64,000 bases of DNA from RHKX01 sp963784885 (GTDB lineage Bacteria > Actinomycetota > Thermoleophilia > Solirubrobacterales > 70-9): positions 151,741 to 215,740 of the forward strand of contig CAWATA010000007.1 in the NCBI GenBank assembly GCA_963784885.1. The letters are read 5' to 3'. A program made the position numbers and the translations under genes. The notes beneath the pieces are model-generated. The model searched no databases, was not told the DNA's origin, and saw only the letters and a program-made list of their open reading frames with translations. Shown in pieces: positions 8,911 to 17,717 of this stretch. Every line of letters starts with the position of its first letter. The stretch's first letter is position 1.

Positions 8911-9893
8911 TCGACGCCCTCCCCGGCCGTCGCGCGGTCGGCGCCGAGCTCGTAGCCGAGGTCATCGAGCATGGCGCCGGCGACGCGCTCGAACTCGGCG
9001 ATCTCCTCTGCGGTCATCTCCGTCCTCCAGCGCCCGCAGCGGTTCGTGGTCGGCGGCTCGGTCGTCAGCGCATGGGCGGCGAGCCGGTTGTCGGCGGTCC
9101 GGACGACCCCGTTGTCGGCGTTGTCGAGGTCACGGTTCATCTCCGCGAGCCGATCGCCGGAGCGACGGTGGTAATCGAGCATCGACGGGTCGAACTTGAG
9201 CCCGATGAAGTCGCAGATCTCCCGCAGGGTCGCCTCGGTGTCGCCGACGAGGTCCTCGTAGCGAACCTCGAGGTAGATGTCCGGGCTGACCTCCGCGGCG
9301 CCCTCGCGGGCAGCGGCGATCCGGCGTTGCCAGCGCTCGGCCATCGCCGCCATCGTCACTTCCTCGTCGTCGATCACCCGCTCGCGCTGCGACAGGGCGA
9401 CGTCGCGGCCGTCGCGGATCAGGTGGACGAAGCGGGCCTCCGGCAGGACGCGGGAGATCCGCGGCATCGCCCGCATGTAGCGCGGCGTCTTGTCGCCCCA
9501 GCGGGGCTTGCCCTGCTGCTCGGCGTAGAGCTCGTAGAAGCAGCGGATCAGGCCGGCCGCAGTCAGCGGCCGGATCTGCTTGGCGCGAGCGAGGAACTCG
9601 CCCTCGTCGAGGCCGAAGTCGCCCCAGCGCGGGTGCTTGGTGATCGAGCGGATCAGCCGCCGCCGTGTGTTCTCGTGGTTTGCGCGGCGGATCACCTCGG
9701 GGATGAAGTGGGTCTCGGGCGGCATCGTCAGCTGCGGATGGGCGTCGAGCATCATCCGCAGCAGCGTCGTGCCGGAGCGGTTGACTCCGACGACGAACGG
9801 CGCCGGGTAGCGGCGCTGTTCGCGCCGGCGGCTGCGGATCCGCGACAGCATGGAGACGGGATGCCGCCAGCTCGCCTGTCGCCGGGCGATCAA
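8907..9893 (-). CDS. PAPS-dependent sulfotransferase
   Basis: 328 residues with GVNRSGTTLLRMMLDAHPQ, RFVHLIRDGRDVALSQ, WGDKTPRYMRAM and VRYEDLVGD, ending near DDLGYELG. The start is a TTG at 9893 that overlaps the previous stop as TTGA; this matches the junction style of the cluster. An internal ATG 14 codons later (9851) is the alternative. Same family as its neighbours; the acceptor is unknown. The insert ISPDIYLEVRYEDLV region and the DxDNADNG stretch differ from the paralogs, so acceptor choice may differ. Confidence 0.87.
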   Translation of the reverse strand: MIARRQASWRHPVSMLSRIRSRRREQRRYPAPFVVGVNRSGTTLLRMMLDAHPQLTMPPETHFIPEVIRRANHENTRRRLIRSITKHPRWGDFGLDEGEFLARAKQIRPLTAAGLIRCFYELYAEQQGKPRWGDKTPRYMRAMPRISRVLPEARFVHLIRDGRDVALSQRERVIDDEEVTMAAMAERWQRRIAAAREGAAEVSPDIYLEVRYEDLVGDTEATLREICDFIGLKFDPSMLDYHRRSGDRLAEMNRDLDNADNGVVRTADNRLAAHALTTEPPTTNRCGRWRTEMTAEEIAEFERVAGAMLDDLGYELGADRATAGEGVE

Positions 9894-10864
9894 GGGCCCT
9901 CGTCACCGCGCGGCTCGGTCCCGGGACCGTCGCCGATCTGGTAGCCGAGCTCGGCGAGCAGGGGGCCGGCGATCGACTCGAAGAGCTCGCGGTCGGAGCG
10001 GTCCATGCTCTCGCGCCAGCGGCTGACTCGCCTCGGATCAGGCTTCTCGGTGGTGCGGGCGTGGGTGGCCATCCGGCGCTCGACGCTGAGTGTCGTCCGC
10101 TTCCCGTCGTCGGGGAGCTCGCGCTTCATCTCCTCGAGCCGGTCGGCCGAGCGCTCGTGGTAGTCGAGCAGCGCGTCGTCCCAGGGCAGCTCGAAGAACT
10201 CGCAGACCGTCTCGAGGGTCGGGCGGGTGTCGAGGATCAGGTTCTCGTAGCGGATCTCCTCGTAGTGCGCGAGCCGTCTGGCCTGCTCGCGCGCCCTGGT
10301 GATCCGCCGCACCCAGCGTTCGGCGATCCGGTCGATCGGATGTTCCTTGACGGCGCGGTCGCGGATCGAGAGGGCGACGTCGCGTCCGTCGCGGATCACG
10401 TGGACGAACCGCGCCTCCGGCAGCACCCGCTCGATCTTCCGCATGCTCTTGACGTAGATCGGCGTCTTCTCGCCCCAGCGCGGCTTGCCGACCCGCTCGG
10501 CGTAGGCCGAGTAGAACGCGCGGAGGGCATCGCCGGCGTTGAGCGGCTCGAGCGCGCGGAACCGCTCGAGGAGGAGTTCCTCGGTGAGCCCGAAATCACC
10601 CCACTCGCGCTGAGTGGTGATCGTCGCGAGCAGCGCCTCGGGCGTCGCGTCGCGGCTCTCGGCGGCCTCGATCAGCTCCGGGACGAAGTGGGTCTCGGGC
10701 GGGATCGTCAGCTGCGGATGCGCGTCGAGCATCATCCGCAGCAGCGTCGTGCCGGAGCGGTTGACTCCGACGACGAACGGCGCCGGCGTACGCTCGGCGC
10801 CCCGCGCGGAGGCGCGGCGGCTCCTGGACTGACGCCAGGCTTTCTGTGGGCTCGGAAGTGCCAT
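9890..10864 (-). CDS. PAPS-dependent sulfotransferase, head of a five-domain coupled run
   Basis: 324 residues: GVNRSGTTLLRMMLDAHPQ, RFVHVIRDGRDVALSI, WGEKTPIYVKSM, IRYENLILD and a C-terminal LLAELGYQIG. ATG at 10864 has no good ribosome site, and 125 bases separate it from the glycosyltransferase upstream. This is therefore the first gene of the run 10,864 to 4,065 in which every junction overlaps. The gap 10,865-10,989 carries no ORF and no clear promoter. The PAPS-binding segments are intact, so activity is expected. Confidence 0.87.
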   Translation of the reverse strand: MALPSPQKAWRQSRSRRASARGAERTPAPFVVGVNRSGTTLLRMMLDAHPQLTIPPETHFVPELIEAAESRDATPEALLATITTQREWGDFGLTEELLLERFRALEPLNAGDALRAFYSAYAERVGKPRWGEKTPIYVKSMRKIERVLPEARFVHVIRDGRDVALSIRDRAVKEHPIDRIAERWVRRITRAREQARRLAHYEEIRYENLILDTRPTLETVCEFFELPWDDALLDYHERSADRLEEMKRELPDDGKRTTLSVERRMATHARTTEKPDPRRVSRWRESMDRSDRELFESIAGPLLAELGYQIGDGPGTEPRGDEGP

Positions 10865-10989
10865 TTGCAGGAGGTCGCTCCCCCTCTGCTCGCCTTCGGC
10901 GGGAGCGCGTGCCGGAATGCGGACTCGTCAGGCGACCCCGGCCGGGCGCCCGATTCTAGGCACCCTTCCGGAACCCCGCAATCCGGCCG

Positions 10990-12063
10990 TCAGCCGATCA
11001 GCTCACCGAGCGCGGCGACGGTCCGCTCCCAGCGATGGTCGGCTCGCGAGGCCGCCGCGCCGCGGCGCAGCCGCTCGAGCGTCGACGGGTCGGCGAGCGA
11101 CTCGATGGCGGCCGTCATCGCGGCGATGTCGGGCCGGCGAGCGGGAATCCCGGACCGTGCGGTCCCGTCGGGGTGGGAGGGAACGAGGATGCCGTTGACG
11201 TCGTCGACCACGACCTCGTTCATCGGCGGGTCGTCGTTGGCGATCGTCGGCATCCCGAAGGCGACCGCCTCGTACAGGGGCAGCCCGAGCCCCTCCCACC
11301 GCGACGGCGAGATCGAGACGTCGTTGGCCGCGACCGCGGCGAGGTGCTCGTGCCACGGCTCGTCGGCCAGGCGCAGCTCGATCCGCTCGTCGGCCTCGAT
11401 CATCGGCAGCAGCACGTCGAGGCGGGAGCGCTCCACCTGAGCCTTGACGAGGAGCCGGAGGTTGTCGCCGCGAGCCGCCCGGAACGCTTCGACGACCGGC
11501 TCGGCCGGCTTGCGATGGCCGAGGAAGCCACCGGGGAAGACGAACCGGACCAGCCCGTCGTCGCTGCGACCGACCGGGATCTCGAGCAGCTCCGGGTGGA
11601 TGCCCCACGGGACCCGCGGCGTGTCGAGGCCCCAGCCGCCGTAGCGCTCCTGCTCGCACCGGGTCACCGAGTAGACGACGTCGTAGGCCGCGAGCGCCGG
11701 CTCGACGTGCTCGCGGGTGAAGTGCTCCCAGACGAAGCGGCCGACGATGCGCAACCCGCCGGCCCGGAGCTGCGCGAGCTCCTCGAACTGGTAGTTCTGG
11801 TCGCAGAGGACGACGTCGAGCGAGTTGGCCTCTGCCCACTCCCGGTACTCGGCCAGGGGGGTCTCGAAGCTCGAGGCGGCGGTGACGCCGGGTTGGTCCC
11901 AGACTCCGGTCCGCTCGAGCGCGCCGCCCATCGGCCCCTTCTCCCGGCGCGGCTTGGCGAGCACGAAGCTGCGATGACCGAGCTCGTCGACCGCGGAGCG
12001 GATGTAGCGGCCGACGACCGGCTGGCCGCGGTTGAACCACTTGCTGACGATGCCGACGTTCAC
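10990..12063 (-). CDS. Glycosyltransferase, family-4-like, 'FNRGQ' paralog
   Basis: 357 residues. The N-terminal Rossmann half starts MNVGIVSKWFNRGQPVVGRY and the C-terminal donor half has PSRWEGLGLPLYEAVAFG and NDDPPMNEVVVDDVNG, the usual GT4 nucleotide-sugar region. Conserved family block DQNYQFEELAQLRAGG and FVWEHFTREHVEPA. It likely transfers a sugar during surface-glycan synthesis; donor and acceptor are unknown. The start is GTG at 12063. Unlike three of its paralogs it has no repeat-derived insert before the FVFPGGFLG block: the HPELLEIPVGRSDDG linker is short, presumably the ancestral state. Confidence 0.85.
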   Translation of the reverse strand: MNVGIVSKWFNRGQPVVGRYIRSAVDELGHRSFVLAKPRREKGPMGGALERTGVWDQPGVTAASSFETPLAEYREWAEANSLDVVLCDQNYQFEELAQLRAGGLRIVGRFVWEHFTREHVEPALAAYDVVYSVTRCEQERYGGWGLDTPRVPWGIHPELLEIPVGRSDDGLVRFVFPGGFLGHRKPAEPVVEAFRAARGDNLRLLVKAQVERSRLDVLLPMIEADERIELRLADEPWHEHLAAVAANDVSISPSRWEGLGLPLYEAVAFGMPTIANDDPPMNEVVVDDVNGILVPSHPDGTARSGIPARRPDIAAMTAAIESLADPSTLERLRRGAAASRADHRWERTVAALGELIG

Positions 12064-12075
12064 GCGCAGCCCAGA

Positions 12076-12768
12076 TCAGCCGGCTGAGCGGCCGCGGCCA
12101 CGGTCGCCGCCGCGAACGCTCATCAGCTTCGGCCTGCGGGGGAGCAGCCGCTCGCGGTCGACGCCGTTGCGGGGGACGGCGTGCAGGCAGACGCGCGTCC
12201 AGTGCTCCTCGCGCGGCTCCTCCCAGACCTTCGAGACCCCGGCGAAACCGGCGACGTGGAGCATCTGCTCGAGGCAGGCCACGTTCGGGATCCACCAGTT
12301 CGACGGGTTGCCATCCTCCTCGCCGCGGAACAGCATCAGCGGCTCGTCGCCGCCCTTCGTCGTCGAGGCCGACTCGATCACCAGCAGCTCGCCGGTGACG
12401 TGAGCGAGGCGGAGCAGCAGGCTCATCGGGCTCGGGACGCTGTAGATCAGGCCGGAGCAGAGGACGACGTCGAAGCGGCCGAGTCCCTGCCAGAGCTCCC
12501 CGAAGACGTCCATCTGAAGGAACTCGAATCCGTAGCGCTCGACGTTCGCGCGCAGGTCCTCGCCGGTGCAGATGTCGACGCCGACGACGGGCTCGGCGCC
12601 GCGGCGGATCGCCTCGGCGCAGTGGACGCCCTCCCAGCAGCCGACGTCGAGGAACGAGCGGCCGGAGAGCTCGACCGGCAGCCGGAACCGCTCCCAGCGG
12701 CTCGCCTTGCCGGCGGCGGCGAGCTCCTCGCCGACCGGCTCGATCGGGTTGTCGTCGATGTCGCTCAT
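12076..12768 (-). CDS. SAM-dependent methyltransferase, CmoB-like/DUF1698 type
   Basis: 230 residues from ATG 12768. The nucleotide-binding loop is SFLDVGCWEGVHCAEAIRRG with GVDICTG following, then DVVLCSGLIYSVPSP, a pattern of class I methyltransferases. It lies between two glycosyltransferases of the island, 12 bases upstream of the next gene, so methylation of a glycan is a reasonable inference. The hexamer TACCCT about 11 bases before the start may be a -10 of a nearly leaderless transcript. The open frame continues upstream into the next gene, but that part is not conserved-looking and overlaps real coding sequence. Confidence 0.75.
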   Translation of the reverse strand: MSDIDDNPIEPVGEELAAAGKASRWERFRLPVELSGRSFLDVGCWEGVHCAEAIRRGAEPVVGVDICTGEDLRANVERYGFEFLQMDVFGELWQGLGRFDVVLCSGLIYSVPSPMSLLLRLAHVTGELLVIESASTTKGGDEPLMLFRGEEDGNPSNWWIPNVACLEQMLHVAGFAGVSKVWEEPREEHWTRVCLHAVPRNGVDRERLLPRRPKLMSVRGGDRGRGRSAG

Positions 12769-12803
12769 CGCGAGCGGGGAGGGTAGCCGCCCGGCGGTCG
12801 CCG

Positions 12804-14028
12804 TCAGGTTCCGAGCAGCGTCGCGAGGTCGCGGACCGTTCGCGACCAGGCGCGCTCCGCTGCCAGCTCGGCGACGCCCTCGCGCAGCCGTTCGAGCTCG
12901 GCCCGGTCGCCGAGCCGCTCGATCGCCGCGGCGAGCGCCGGGACGTCGGGATCCCATGCCGGGATCCCGGATCGCGCGGTTCCGTTCTGCGTCGAGGCGA
13001 CGAGGATGCCGCTGCGACCGTCGAGCACCATCTCCGACATCGGAGGCTTGTCGTTGGTGATGATCGGCAGCCCGAACGCCGTCGCCTCGAACAGCGGCAG
13101 CCCGAGCCCCTCCCAGCGCGACGGCGCGAGACAGACGTCGCACGCCGCGAAGCGTGCCCGGTGCTCGGCTTCGGGCTCGTCCTCGAGCATCAGTTCGATC
13201 CGCGGGTCGGCGGCAGCGGCCTCCTTCAGCACCTCGTCGTTGCGCGGCACCTGGGCGTTGATCAGCAGTCGCAGGTGCTCGCCCTCGGCCTTGCCGAACG
13301 CCCTGATCACCTTGCGGATCGGCTTGCGCCGACCGAGGAAGGAGCCGGGGAAGTAGAAGGAGATGACCCCGGCGGAATGCTCCGATTCGCGTCCGCTTCC
13401 GCCGGGCGGCGCGGTGGGGCCGGACGGGGTTACATGAGCGTCTCCTCCAGCCGGTTCCTCGGCTGGGGTCGGCACATATGTCTTCCCGTCCCCTCCCACC
13501 GCGCCGACCGACCGGACCGGACGCGCAGCAGAGGATCCGGTCGGTAGTAATTCAGGATGGATGCCCCACTGGATGTACGGGGTCGTCGAGCCCCATCTCC
13601 GCGTAGCGGTCGCGCTCGCAACGGGTCAGCGAGTAGATCGTGTCGTAGGCGGCGCGGGCCGGCTCGACGTGCTCGGCCGCGAAGTACTCCCAGACGAAGC
13701 GGCCGATCGTTCGGATTCCGGCGGCGCGAAGGGCGCCGATCTCGCTCCACTGGTAGTTCTCGTCGAAGAGGATGGCCTCGATCGAGTTCGCGCGGGCCCA
13801 GTCCTCGTACTCGGCGAGCGGGACCTCGTGCGCGGTGGCGTCGGTCACCCCGGGCTGGTCCCAGACCGGGTCGCGCTCCCCGGCGGCGGCCTGCGCCGCG
13901 CGGGGACCGGATCCCGGCCGCGCGAGGACGAAGGTCTCGTGCCCGAGCTCGTCGAGCGCGGACCGGATCTGGCGGGCGACCACCGCTTGTCCGCTCGCCG
14001 ACCACTTGCTGACGACCCCGATGCGCAT
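12804..14028 (-). pseudogene. Glycosyltransferase ('FNRGQ' family) split by a +1 shift at a G4 run and carrying a repeat insert
   Basis: The N-terminal part (14028 to 13552) starts MRIGVVSKWSASGQAVVARQ and stops after DDPVHPVGHPS. In the next frame the expected sequence continues as YIQWGIHPELL and stays open to 12804 (FYFPGSFLG, PSRWEGLGLPLFEA, DKPPMSEMVLDG). The frame changes at GGGG 13579-13582; three G's would restore it. An insert of about 55 residues, made by repeat copy E, follows HPELL, where the paralog at 10,990 has a short linker. The ATG at 14028 shares a base with the upstream TGA. Also FNRG is SASG here. Either a true pseudogene or a base-calling error. Confidence 0.75.
13367..13546. 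repeat. Copy E of the dispersed hairpin repeat, two inverted arms around a core hairpin
   Basis: Left arm (minus sense): stem CCGGCGGAA 13369-13377 with TTCCGCCGG 13397-13405. Core: CCAGCCG 13447-13453 and CGGCTGG 13460-13466 with a 6-base loop, flanked by the inverted CGGGG-TACATG and CACATATGTCTTCCCG segments. Right arm (plus sense): CCGACCGGA 13508-13516 with TCCGGTCGG 13536-13544. Relative to the left arm the right stem has three base changes on each strand, all complementary. The loop keeps GGACGCG-CAG. The element lies within a glycosyltransferase gene and is read through in frame. Confidence 0.75.
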
Positions 14029-14693
14029 CAGCGCTTCCGGGCGAGGGTGATGCCGTCGGCGACCCCGAGCATCGCCACGTCGACCCGCTCGTCTTCGGCG
14101 ATCCGCCCGTTCAGCTCGGCGATCACCCTCCCGTCGTCGTCGTCGGGCGCCGGATCGAGGACGGTTCCCCCGCGGAGGACGTTGTCGAGGACGATCAGCC
14201 CGCCGGGGCGGAGCAGGGTCAGGCAGGACTCGTAGTAACCGGGATAGGCGGTCTTGTCGGCGTCGATGAAGGCGAGGTCGTAGGTTGCCGCCGCCGACCG
14301 CGTCAGCTCCGCGAGCGTCTCGGCTGCCGGGCCGACCGCGAGATCGATCCGGTCGGCGACCCCGGCCGCCGCGAAGTTGGCGCGCGCCGCCTCCGCCCGC
14401 TCGCGATCGAGTTCGCACGCGGTCAGCCGCCCGCCGGGGGCGAGGCCGCGGGCGATGCAGATCGCCGAGTACCCGGTGAACGTGCCGAGCTCGATCGCCC
14501 TGGCCGCTCCGAGGAGCCGGGTCAGCATCGTCAGCAGCGCGCCCTGGTCGGGCGAGATCTGCATCACGGCGATGTCCCCGAGCGCGGCAGTGCTCTCGCG
14601 GACCGCCGCGAGCGCAGCGTCCTCGCGGGCGCCATGGCGCACGACGTAGTCGTGCAGCTCCGGCGTCAGCGCGATGAACTTGGGGACGCTCAC
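14028..14693 (-). CDS. O-methyltransferase, class I, CCoAOMT/Methyltransf_3 type
   Basis: 221 residues. SAM-binding strand AIELGTFTGYSAICIARGL near residue 65, acidic ACELDRE, then DLAFIDADKTAYPGYYE and GGLIVLDNVLRGG, the metal-dependent O-methyltransferase signature. It methylates a hydroxyl group on an unknown acceptor. GTG at 14693 overlaps the upstream sulfotransferase stop (GTGA), and its TGA shares a base with the next ATG. It therefore sits inside a coupled sulfotransferase, methyltransferase, glycosyltransferase series, and a role in decorating the same glycan is inferred. Confidence 0.85.
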   Translation of the reverse strand: MSVPKFIALTPELHDYVVRHGAREDAALAAVRESTAALGDIAVMQISPDQGALLTMLTRLLGAARAIELGTFTGYSAICIARGLAPGGRLTACELDRERAEAARANFAAAGVADRIDLAVGPAAETLAELTRSAAATYDLAFIDADKTAYPGYYESCLTLLRPGGLIVLDNVLRGGTVLDPAPDDDDGRVIAELNGRIAEDERVDVAMLGVADGITLARKR

Positions 14694-15619
14694 GCGCCGG
14701 CGGCGGCGGTCCCGGTTCCGACCTCGTAGCCGAGGTCGGAGAGCAGCTCACCGGCCGCGGCGTCGAAGGCGGCGACATCCTCGCGGGACATCTTCTCCTT
14801 CCACCGGTACATCGCGCTCGGGTCCGGCGGCTTCTGCGTCATCGCGTGGGCCTGCATCCGCTCCTCGCCCGGACGGGTCGGCTTTCCGTCGGTCGCCGGG
14901 AGGTCGCGGGCCATCTCCGCCATCCGCTCGGCGGCGTGCTCGTAGTAGCGCATCATCACCGGGTCCCAGGGGAGCTCGAGGAACTCCGCGATCCGGCGCA
15001 GGTTCGGCTCGGTGTCGGTGACGAGGTCCTCGTAGCGGAGCTCGAGGTAATGGGAGACCTTGCGGCCGTGCCGCTGAGCGCGGCGGATCCGCCGTTGCCA
15101 GGTCTCCGCGACCTGGCCGGCCGGGGCGGGATCCTTGTCCCCGAGCGTCCGCTTCCAGCGCGAGAGGGCGACGTCGCGGCCGTCGCGGATCACGTGGATG
15201 AACCGCGCCTCCGGCATCGCCGCCTCGATCTTGACCATGTTCTTGACGTAGGCCGGCGTCTTCTCCCCGTAGCGCGGCTTGCCCTGCCGCTCCGCGTAGA
15301 TCTCATAGAAGGCGCGCAGCGCCGGCCCGGGCGTGAACTCGTCGAGCTGCTTCCAGCGCGCGACGACGTCGGCGGGGTCCGTGTGCAGGTCGCCCCACTG
15401 GCGGACCGCGGTCATCGTCTCGACCGCCTGCTCGGGCGTCGAGCCCCCCTCGATCGCATCGATCAGGTCGGGCACGAAGTGGGTCTCCGGCGGGATCGTC
15501 AGGTCCGGATGCGCGTCCAGCATCAGCCGCAGCATCGTCGTGCCGGACCGCCCGACGCCGACGATGAAGGGCACGGGCGGCCGTGCGGGTTCCTGCGCCT
15601 TCCTCGAGAAGAGAGCCAT
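14690..15619 (-). CDS. PAPS-dependent sulfotransferase
   Basis: 309 residues from ATG 15619. GVGRSGTTMLRLMLDAHPD near residue 21, RFIHVIRDGRDVALSRW, YGEKTPAYVKNM, LRYEDLVTD, and a C-terminal LLSDLGYEVG. TACCCT eight or nine bases upstream resembles a -10 for a leaderless transcript. The open frame extends further upstream over the next glycosyltransferase but without family similarity. Its stop overlaps the methyltransferase start (GTGA). It is the most upstream sulfotransferase of the island proper. Confidence 0.87.
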   Translation of the reverse strand: MALFSRKAQEPARPPVPFIVGVGRSGTTMLRLMLDAHPDLTIPPETHFVPDLIDAIEGGSTPEQAVETMTAVRQWGDLHTDPADVVARWKQLDEFTPGPALRAFYEIYAERQGKPRYGEKTPAYVKNMVKIEAAMPEARFIHVIRDGRDVALSRWKRTLGDKDPAPAGQVAETWQRRIRRAQRHGRKVSHYLELRYEDLVTDTEPNLRRIAEFLELPWDPVMMRYYEHAAERMAEMARDLPATDGKPTRPGEERMQAHAMTQKPPDPSAMYRWKEKMSREDVAAFDAAAGELLSDLGYEVGTGTAAAGA

Positions 15620-15663
15620 GGGGCGGAAGGGTAGGCGAGTGACGCGGGAGCCGCGAGCGGGGC

Positions 15664-16734
15664 TCAGCTCGCGAGCAGCTCGGCGAAGTCCGCCACCGTC
15701 CGGTCCCAGCTCCGCTCCTCGCGAACCTTCAGCGCCCCGGCCGAGAGCTCGGCGCGGAGGCCGGGGTCGGCGAGGCGTGAGATCGCCGCGGTGAGGGCGT
15801 CGACGTCGACGGTCTTGGCCGGGATTCCGGAGTTGGCGAGGCCGTCGGGGTGGGAGGGGACGAGGATGCCGTTGACGCCGTCGGTGACGAGCTCGTTCAT
15901 CGGCGCGTCGTCGTTGCAGACGATCGGCTGGCCGAACGCGATCGCCTCGTAGAGATGAAGGCCGAGGCCCTCCCATCGCGCCGGCGCCATGCAGACGTCG
16001 GCGTCGGCGAACATCTGCAGGTGGACGTCGGTCGGGAGGTCCTCGAGCACGAGCTCGATCCGTTCGTCGTTGCTGACGGCGCGCTCGAGGAACTTCATCC
16101 GGCGTTCGATCTGCGCCTTGACGATCAGCTTCAGGTCAGGTTCGTCGGTCGCCGAGAACGCGTTGATGACCTCCTTGAACGGCTTCCGCTTGCCGAGCAA
16201 CCCCGCGTGGTAGTGGAACCGGACGTCCTCGTGGTCACGGTCCGGGGTCACGCCGAAGTACTCCGGATGAACCCCGTACTGCACGTACGGGGTCTCGATC
16301 CCCATCCCCGCGTAGCGCTCCTGCTCGGCCCGCGTCAGCGAGTAGACGAGATCGTAGGAGGCCTTGGTCGGCTCGACGTGCTCGTCGCTGAACCGCTCCC
16401 AGACGAAGCGGCCGATGGTCCGGACCCCGGAGGCCCGCAGCGCCGCGATCGCGTCGAACTCGTAGTTCTGGTCGAAGAAGCAGGCCTCGATGCCGGTCTC
16501 GCGCGCCCAGCCGACCAGCTCGTCGGCGGGGATGAAGAAGTCTGAGGCCGGGGTCACGCCGGACTGGGCCCAGACGTCGTCGGTGCGCGCGTCCTGCGGC
16601 ATCGGAAAGCTCTCCTTCGTCGGCCGGCCGAGCACGAACGTGTCGTGGCCGAGCTCGTCGAGCGCGGAGCGGAGCTGGCGGGCGACGACGCCCTGCCCGC
16701 GGTTGAACCAGAAAGCGCAGATCCCGACTCGCAT
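15664..16734 (-). CDS. Glycosyltransferase, family-4-like, 'FNRGQ' paralog
   Basis: 356 residues: MRVGICAFWFNRGQGVVARQ, DQNYEFDAIAALRASGV, FVWERFSDEHVEP, ARWEGLGLHLYEAIAFGQP, DDAPMNELVTDGVNG. Complete, with no repeat insert (the linker is HPEYFGVTPDRDHED). Role: sugar transfer in the island's glycan pathway, donor unknown. It is the island gene nearest purQ, 62 bases after it on the same strand. Only a weak -10-like CATCCT is seen upstream, so read-through from the pur genes is likely. Confidence 0.85.
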   Translation of the reverse strand: MRVGICAFWFNRGQGVVARQLRSALDELGHDTFVLGRPTKESFPMPQDARTDDVWAQSGVTPASDFFIPADELVGWARETGIEACFFDQNYEFDAIAALRASGVRTIGRFVWERFSDEHVEPTKASYDLVYSLTRAEQERYAGMGIETPYVQYGVHPEYFGVTPDRDHEDVRFHYHAGLLGKRKPFKEVINAFSATDEPDLKLIVKAQIERRMKFLERAVSNDERIELVLEDLPTDVHLQMFADADVCMAPARWEGLGLHLYEAIAFGQPIVCNDDAPMNELVTDGVNGILVPSHPDGLANSGIPAKTVDVDALTAAISRLADPGLRAELSAGALKVREERSWDRTVADFAELLAS

Positions 16735-16796
16735 GGGCCGGGAAGGATGGCAGCTACGCGGGGCCGGTCACGATCGCGGTGCTCTCGCGCGGCGCC

Positions 16797-17465
16797 TCAG
16801 GCGGCGGCGAGCGCCCGGGCCGCCGACTCGAACAGGCGCAGCCCGTCGGTCGACCCGGTCAGCGGGTCGACGGCGTGCTCGGGGTGCGGCATCAGCCCGA
16901 CGACGTTGCCGCGCTCGTTGCGGACGCCGGCGACGTCGTTGAGCGACCCGTTCGGGTTCGCGCCGGGCGCGTAGCGAAAGACGACCTGGCCGTTGGACTC
17001 GACCTCGTCGAGGAGCTCCGGTGGCGCGAACCAGCGGCCGGTCGTGTGCTTGACCGGAATCGAGAGGACCTCCCCCGGCCGGCACGCGCCCGACCACGGG
17101 GTCTCGGCGTCGACGACCTCGATGCCGACCTGGCGGCAGAGGAACCGCAGCCCCTCGTTCGGCAGCAGCGCCCCGGGCAGCAGCCCCGCCTCGCAGAGAA
17201 CCTGGAACCCGTTGCAGATGCCGAGCACCGGCCCGCCCGCGGCGGCGAACTCGAGCACCCTCTCCATCGCCGGCGCGAAGCGGGCGATCGAGCCGACCCG
17301 CAGGTAGTCGCCGTAGGAGAAGCCGCCGGGGACGACGACGGCGTCGACGTCGCCGAGATCGGAATCGCCGTGCCAGATGATCCGCGCGTCGGCGACCCGC
17401 TCGCAGGCCAGCAGGGCGTCGACCTCGTCGCAGGAGCCGGGAAACCGCAGCACCCCGAACTTCAC
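16797..17465 (-). CDS. purQ: FGAM synthase glutaminase subunit PurQ
   Basis: 222 residues. It hydrolyses glutamine and channels ammonia to PurL. Class I amidotransferase triad: nucleophile Cys in PVLGICNGFQVL near residue 85, and His/Glu in MPHPEHAVDP near the C-terminus. The N-terminus FGVLRFPGSCDEVDAL and VVPGGFSYGDYLR are diagnostic. GTG at 17465 overlaps the purS TGA. The next pur gene in the direction of transcription, purL, is 12.7 kb away across the island. Confidence 0.95.
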   Translation of the reverse strand: MKFGVLRFPGSCDEVDALLACERVADARIIWHGDSDLGDVDAVVVPGGFSYGDYLRVGSIARFAPAMERVLEFAAAGGPVLGICNGFQVLCEAGLLPGALLPNEGLRFLCRQVGIEVVDAETPWSGACRPGEVLSIPVKHTTGRWFAPPELLDEVESNGQVVFRYAPGANPNGSLNDVAGVRNERGNVVGLMPHPEHAVDPLTGSTDGLRLFESAARALAAA

Positions 17466-17707
17466 GACGAGCTTCCCGGCCCCGGGGTCATCTCCTCGAT
17501 CTCGTAGTCCTCGATCAGCGGGTTGACGAGGAGCTTCTCGCAGAGGCCCTCGAGCTCGGCCCGGTCCTCGTAGTGGAGCTCGACCATCCGGCCGACGCGG
17601 ACATCGCGGACGCTCGTGACTCCGAGGGTCGGCAGCGCCCGCTCGACGGCCTTCCCCTGGGGGTCCAGGATCCCGTCCTTCGGCTTGATCAGAACCCGCG
17701 CGATCAC
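17462..17707 (-). CDS. purS: FGAM synthase subunit PurS
   Basis: 81 residues, the normal size. PurS bridges PurQ and small PurL. Family pattern: ARVLIKPKDGILDPQGKAVERAL, then LGVTSVRDVRVGR and LLVNPLIEDYEIEEM. Start GTG at 17707; the TGA overlaps the purQ GTG, so purS and purQ are translationally coupled. A sulfotransferase ends 10 bases upstream, separating purS from purC. Confidence 0.94.
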   Translation of the reverse strand: MIARVLIKPKDGILDPQGKAVERALPTLGVTSVRDVRVGRMVELHYEDRAELEGLCEKLLVNPLIEDYEIEEMTPGPGSSS

Positions 17708-17717
17708 GGCGCCAAAC

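Noticed and set aside
10865..10989. Small gene in the gap between the sulfotransferase and glycosyltransferase
   Set aside because: No frame with start signal and convincing composition; nothing else recognised.
13367..13546. Composite repeat as an insertion sequence
   Set aside because: No transposase frame or clear target-site duplication is seen. A small non-autonomous (MITE/REP-like) element remains possible and is reported as a repeat.
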